DNA of 64,000 nucleotides, taken from Haloferax prahovense DSM 18310. Lineage in GTDB: Archaea > Halobacteriota > Halobacteria > Halobacteriales > Haloferacaceae. The notes below the pieces were generated by a model. The model was not told the DNA's origin. It did no database searches and was given only the letters and a program-made list of their open reading frames with translations. The stretch covers positions 181,288 to 245,287 of the forward strand of contig NZ_AOLG01000054.1 of the NCBI RefSeq assembly GCF_000336815.1, in the 5' to 3' direction. The position numbers were made by a program, and so were the translations under genes. Position 1 is the first letter of the stretch. Each line of letters opens with the position of its first letter. Below, piece by piece: positions 63,976-64,000 of this stretch.

Positions 63976-64000
63976 CGCGGCACGGAGACGGCGGCGTCGA

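Overview
The window is chromosomal DNA of a halophilic archaeon, most probably a Haloferax species. The DNA is very GC-rich, the proteins are strongly acidic, and many genes start within about 30 bases of an AT-rich TATA element, as in leaderless haloarchaeal transcripts. Marker genes are archaeal or haloarchaeal: ribosomal protein S19e with a PDCD5-family protein, class I lysyl-tRNA synthetase, a PitA-type heme protein with a His-rich linker, a MobB-like/MoaE fusion, a PGF-CTERM-type surface protein, two Hvo_1808-family lipoproteins and a bacterio-opsin-activator-type HTH regulator. About 65 protein genes, one tRNA-Lys(UUU) and an archaeal RNase P RNA are supported. There is no insertion sequence, transposase, phage module or CRISPR array.

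Layout. 1-320: three degenerate tandem copies of a tRNA 3' end. 0.3-5.8 kb: small membrane proteins, a hexapeptide acyltransferase and a convergent fructan pair (GH68 fructosyltransferase and a GH32 fructosidase carrying an extra N-terminal amidotransferase-like domain). 5.9-11 kb: aldo/keto reductase, a Tat-exported PhoX-like protein and small membrane proteins. 11-24.4 kb: pitA (its 3' end duplicated downstream), a PDZ-containing site-2 protease, a LURP-one protein, lysS-pyrH, moaE, a second site-2 protease, thiL and a flippase-like protein. 24.4-41 kb: rps19e-pdcd5-PP-loop ATPase, hisS, uspA, truA, HAD and M28/M3/M20 peptidases, tRNA-Lys, a ParB-like HTH protein, and a siroheme nitrite/sulfite reductase with a hairpin over its start codon. 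40.8-44.5 kb: two EamA exporters flanking a lower-GC lipoprotein gene, with an Lrp/AsnC regulator divergent from one of them. 44.5-64 kb: two PAS histidine kinases with degenerate receiver domains, a small gene under a DtxR-like iron box, an archaeal beta-CASP nuclease, a geranylgeranyl reductase, a matrixin-type protease, rnpB, AMMECR1, NAD-salvage genes flanking tandem Hvo_1808 lipoproteins, a PfkB-like kinase and an HTH-10 regulator.

How the genes fit together. The fructan pair could make and re-consume fructan from sucrose. Nicotinamidase and nicotinate phosphoribosyltransferase form the entry to the Preiss-Handler NAD route. lysS and pyrH are one base apart and probably co-transcribed. 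The least explained DNA is the two places where the 3' end of a gene (a tRNA at 1-282, pitA at 11015-11164) is repeated next to a GCGAGC-rich dyad; together they suggest a small element or recombination process acting at gene 3' ends.
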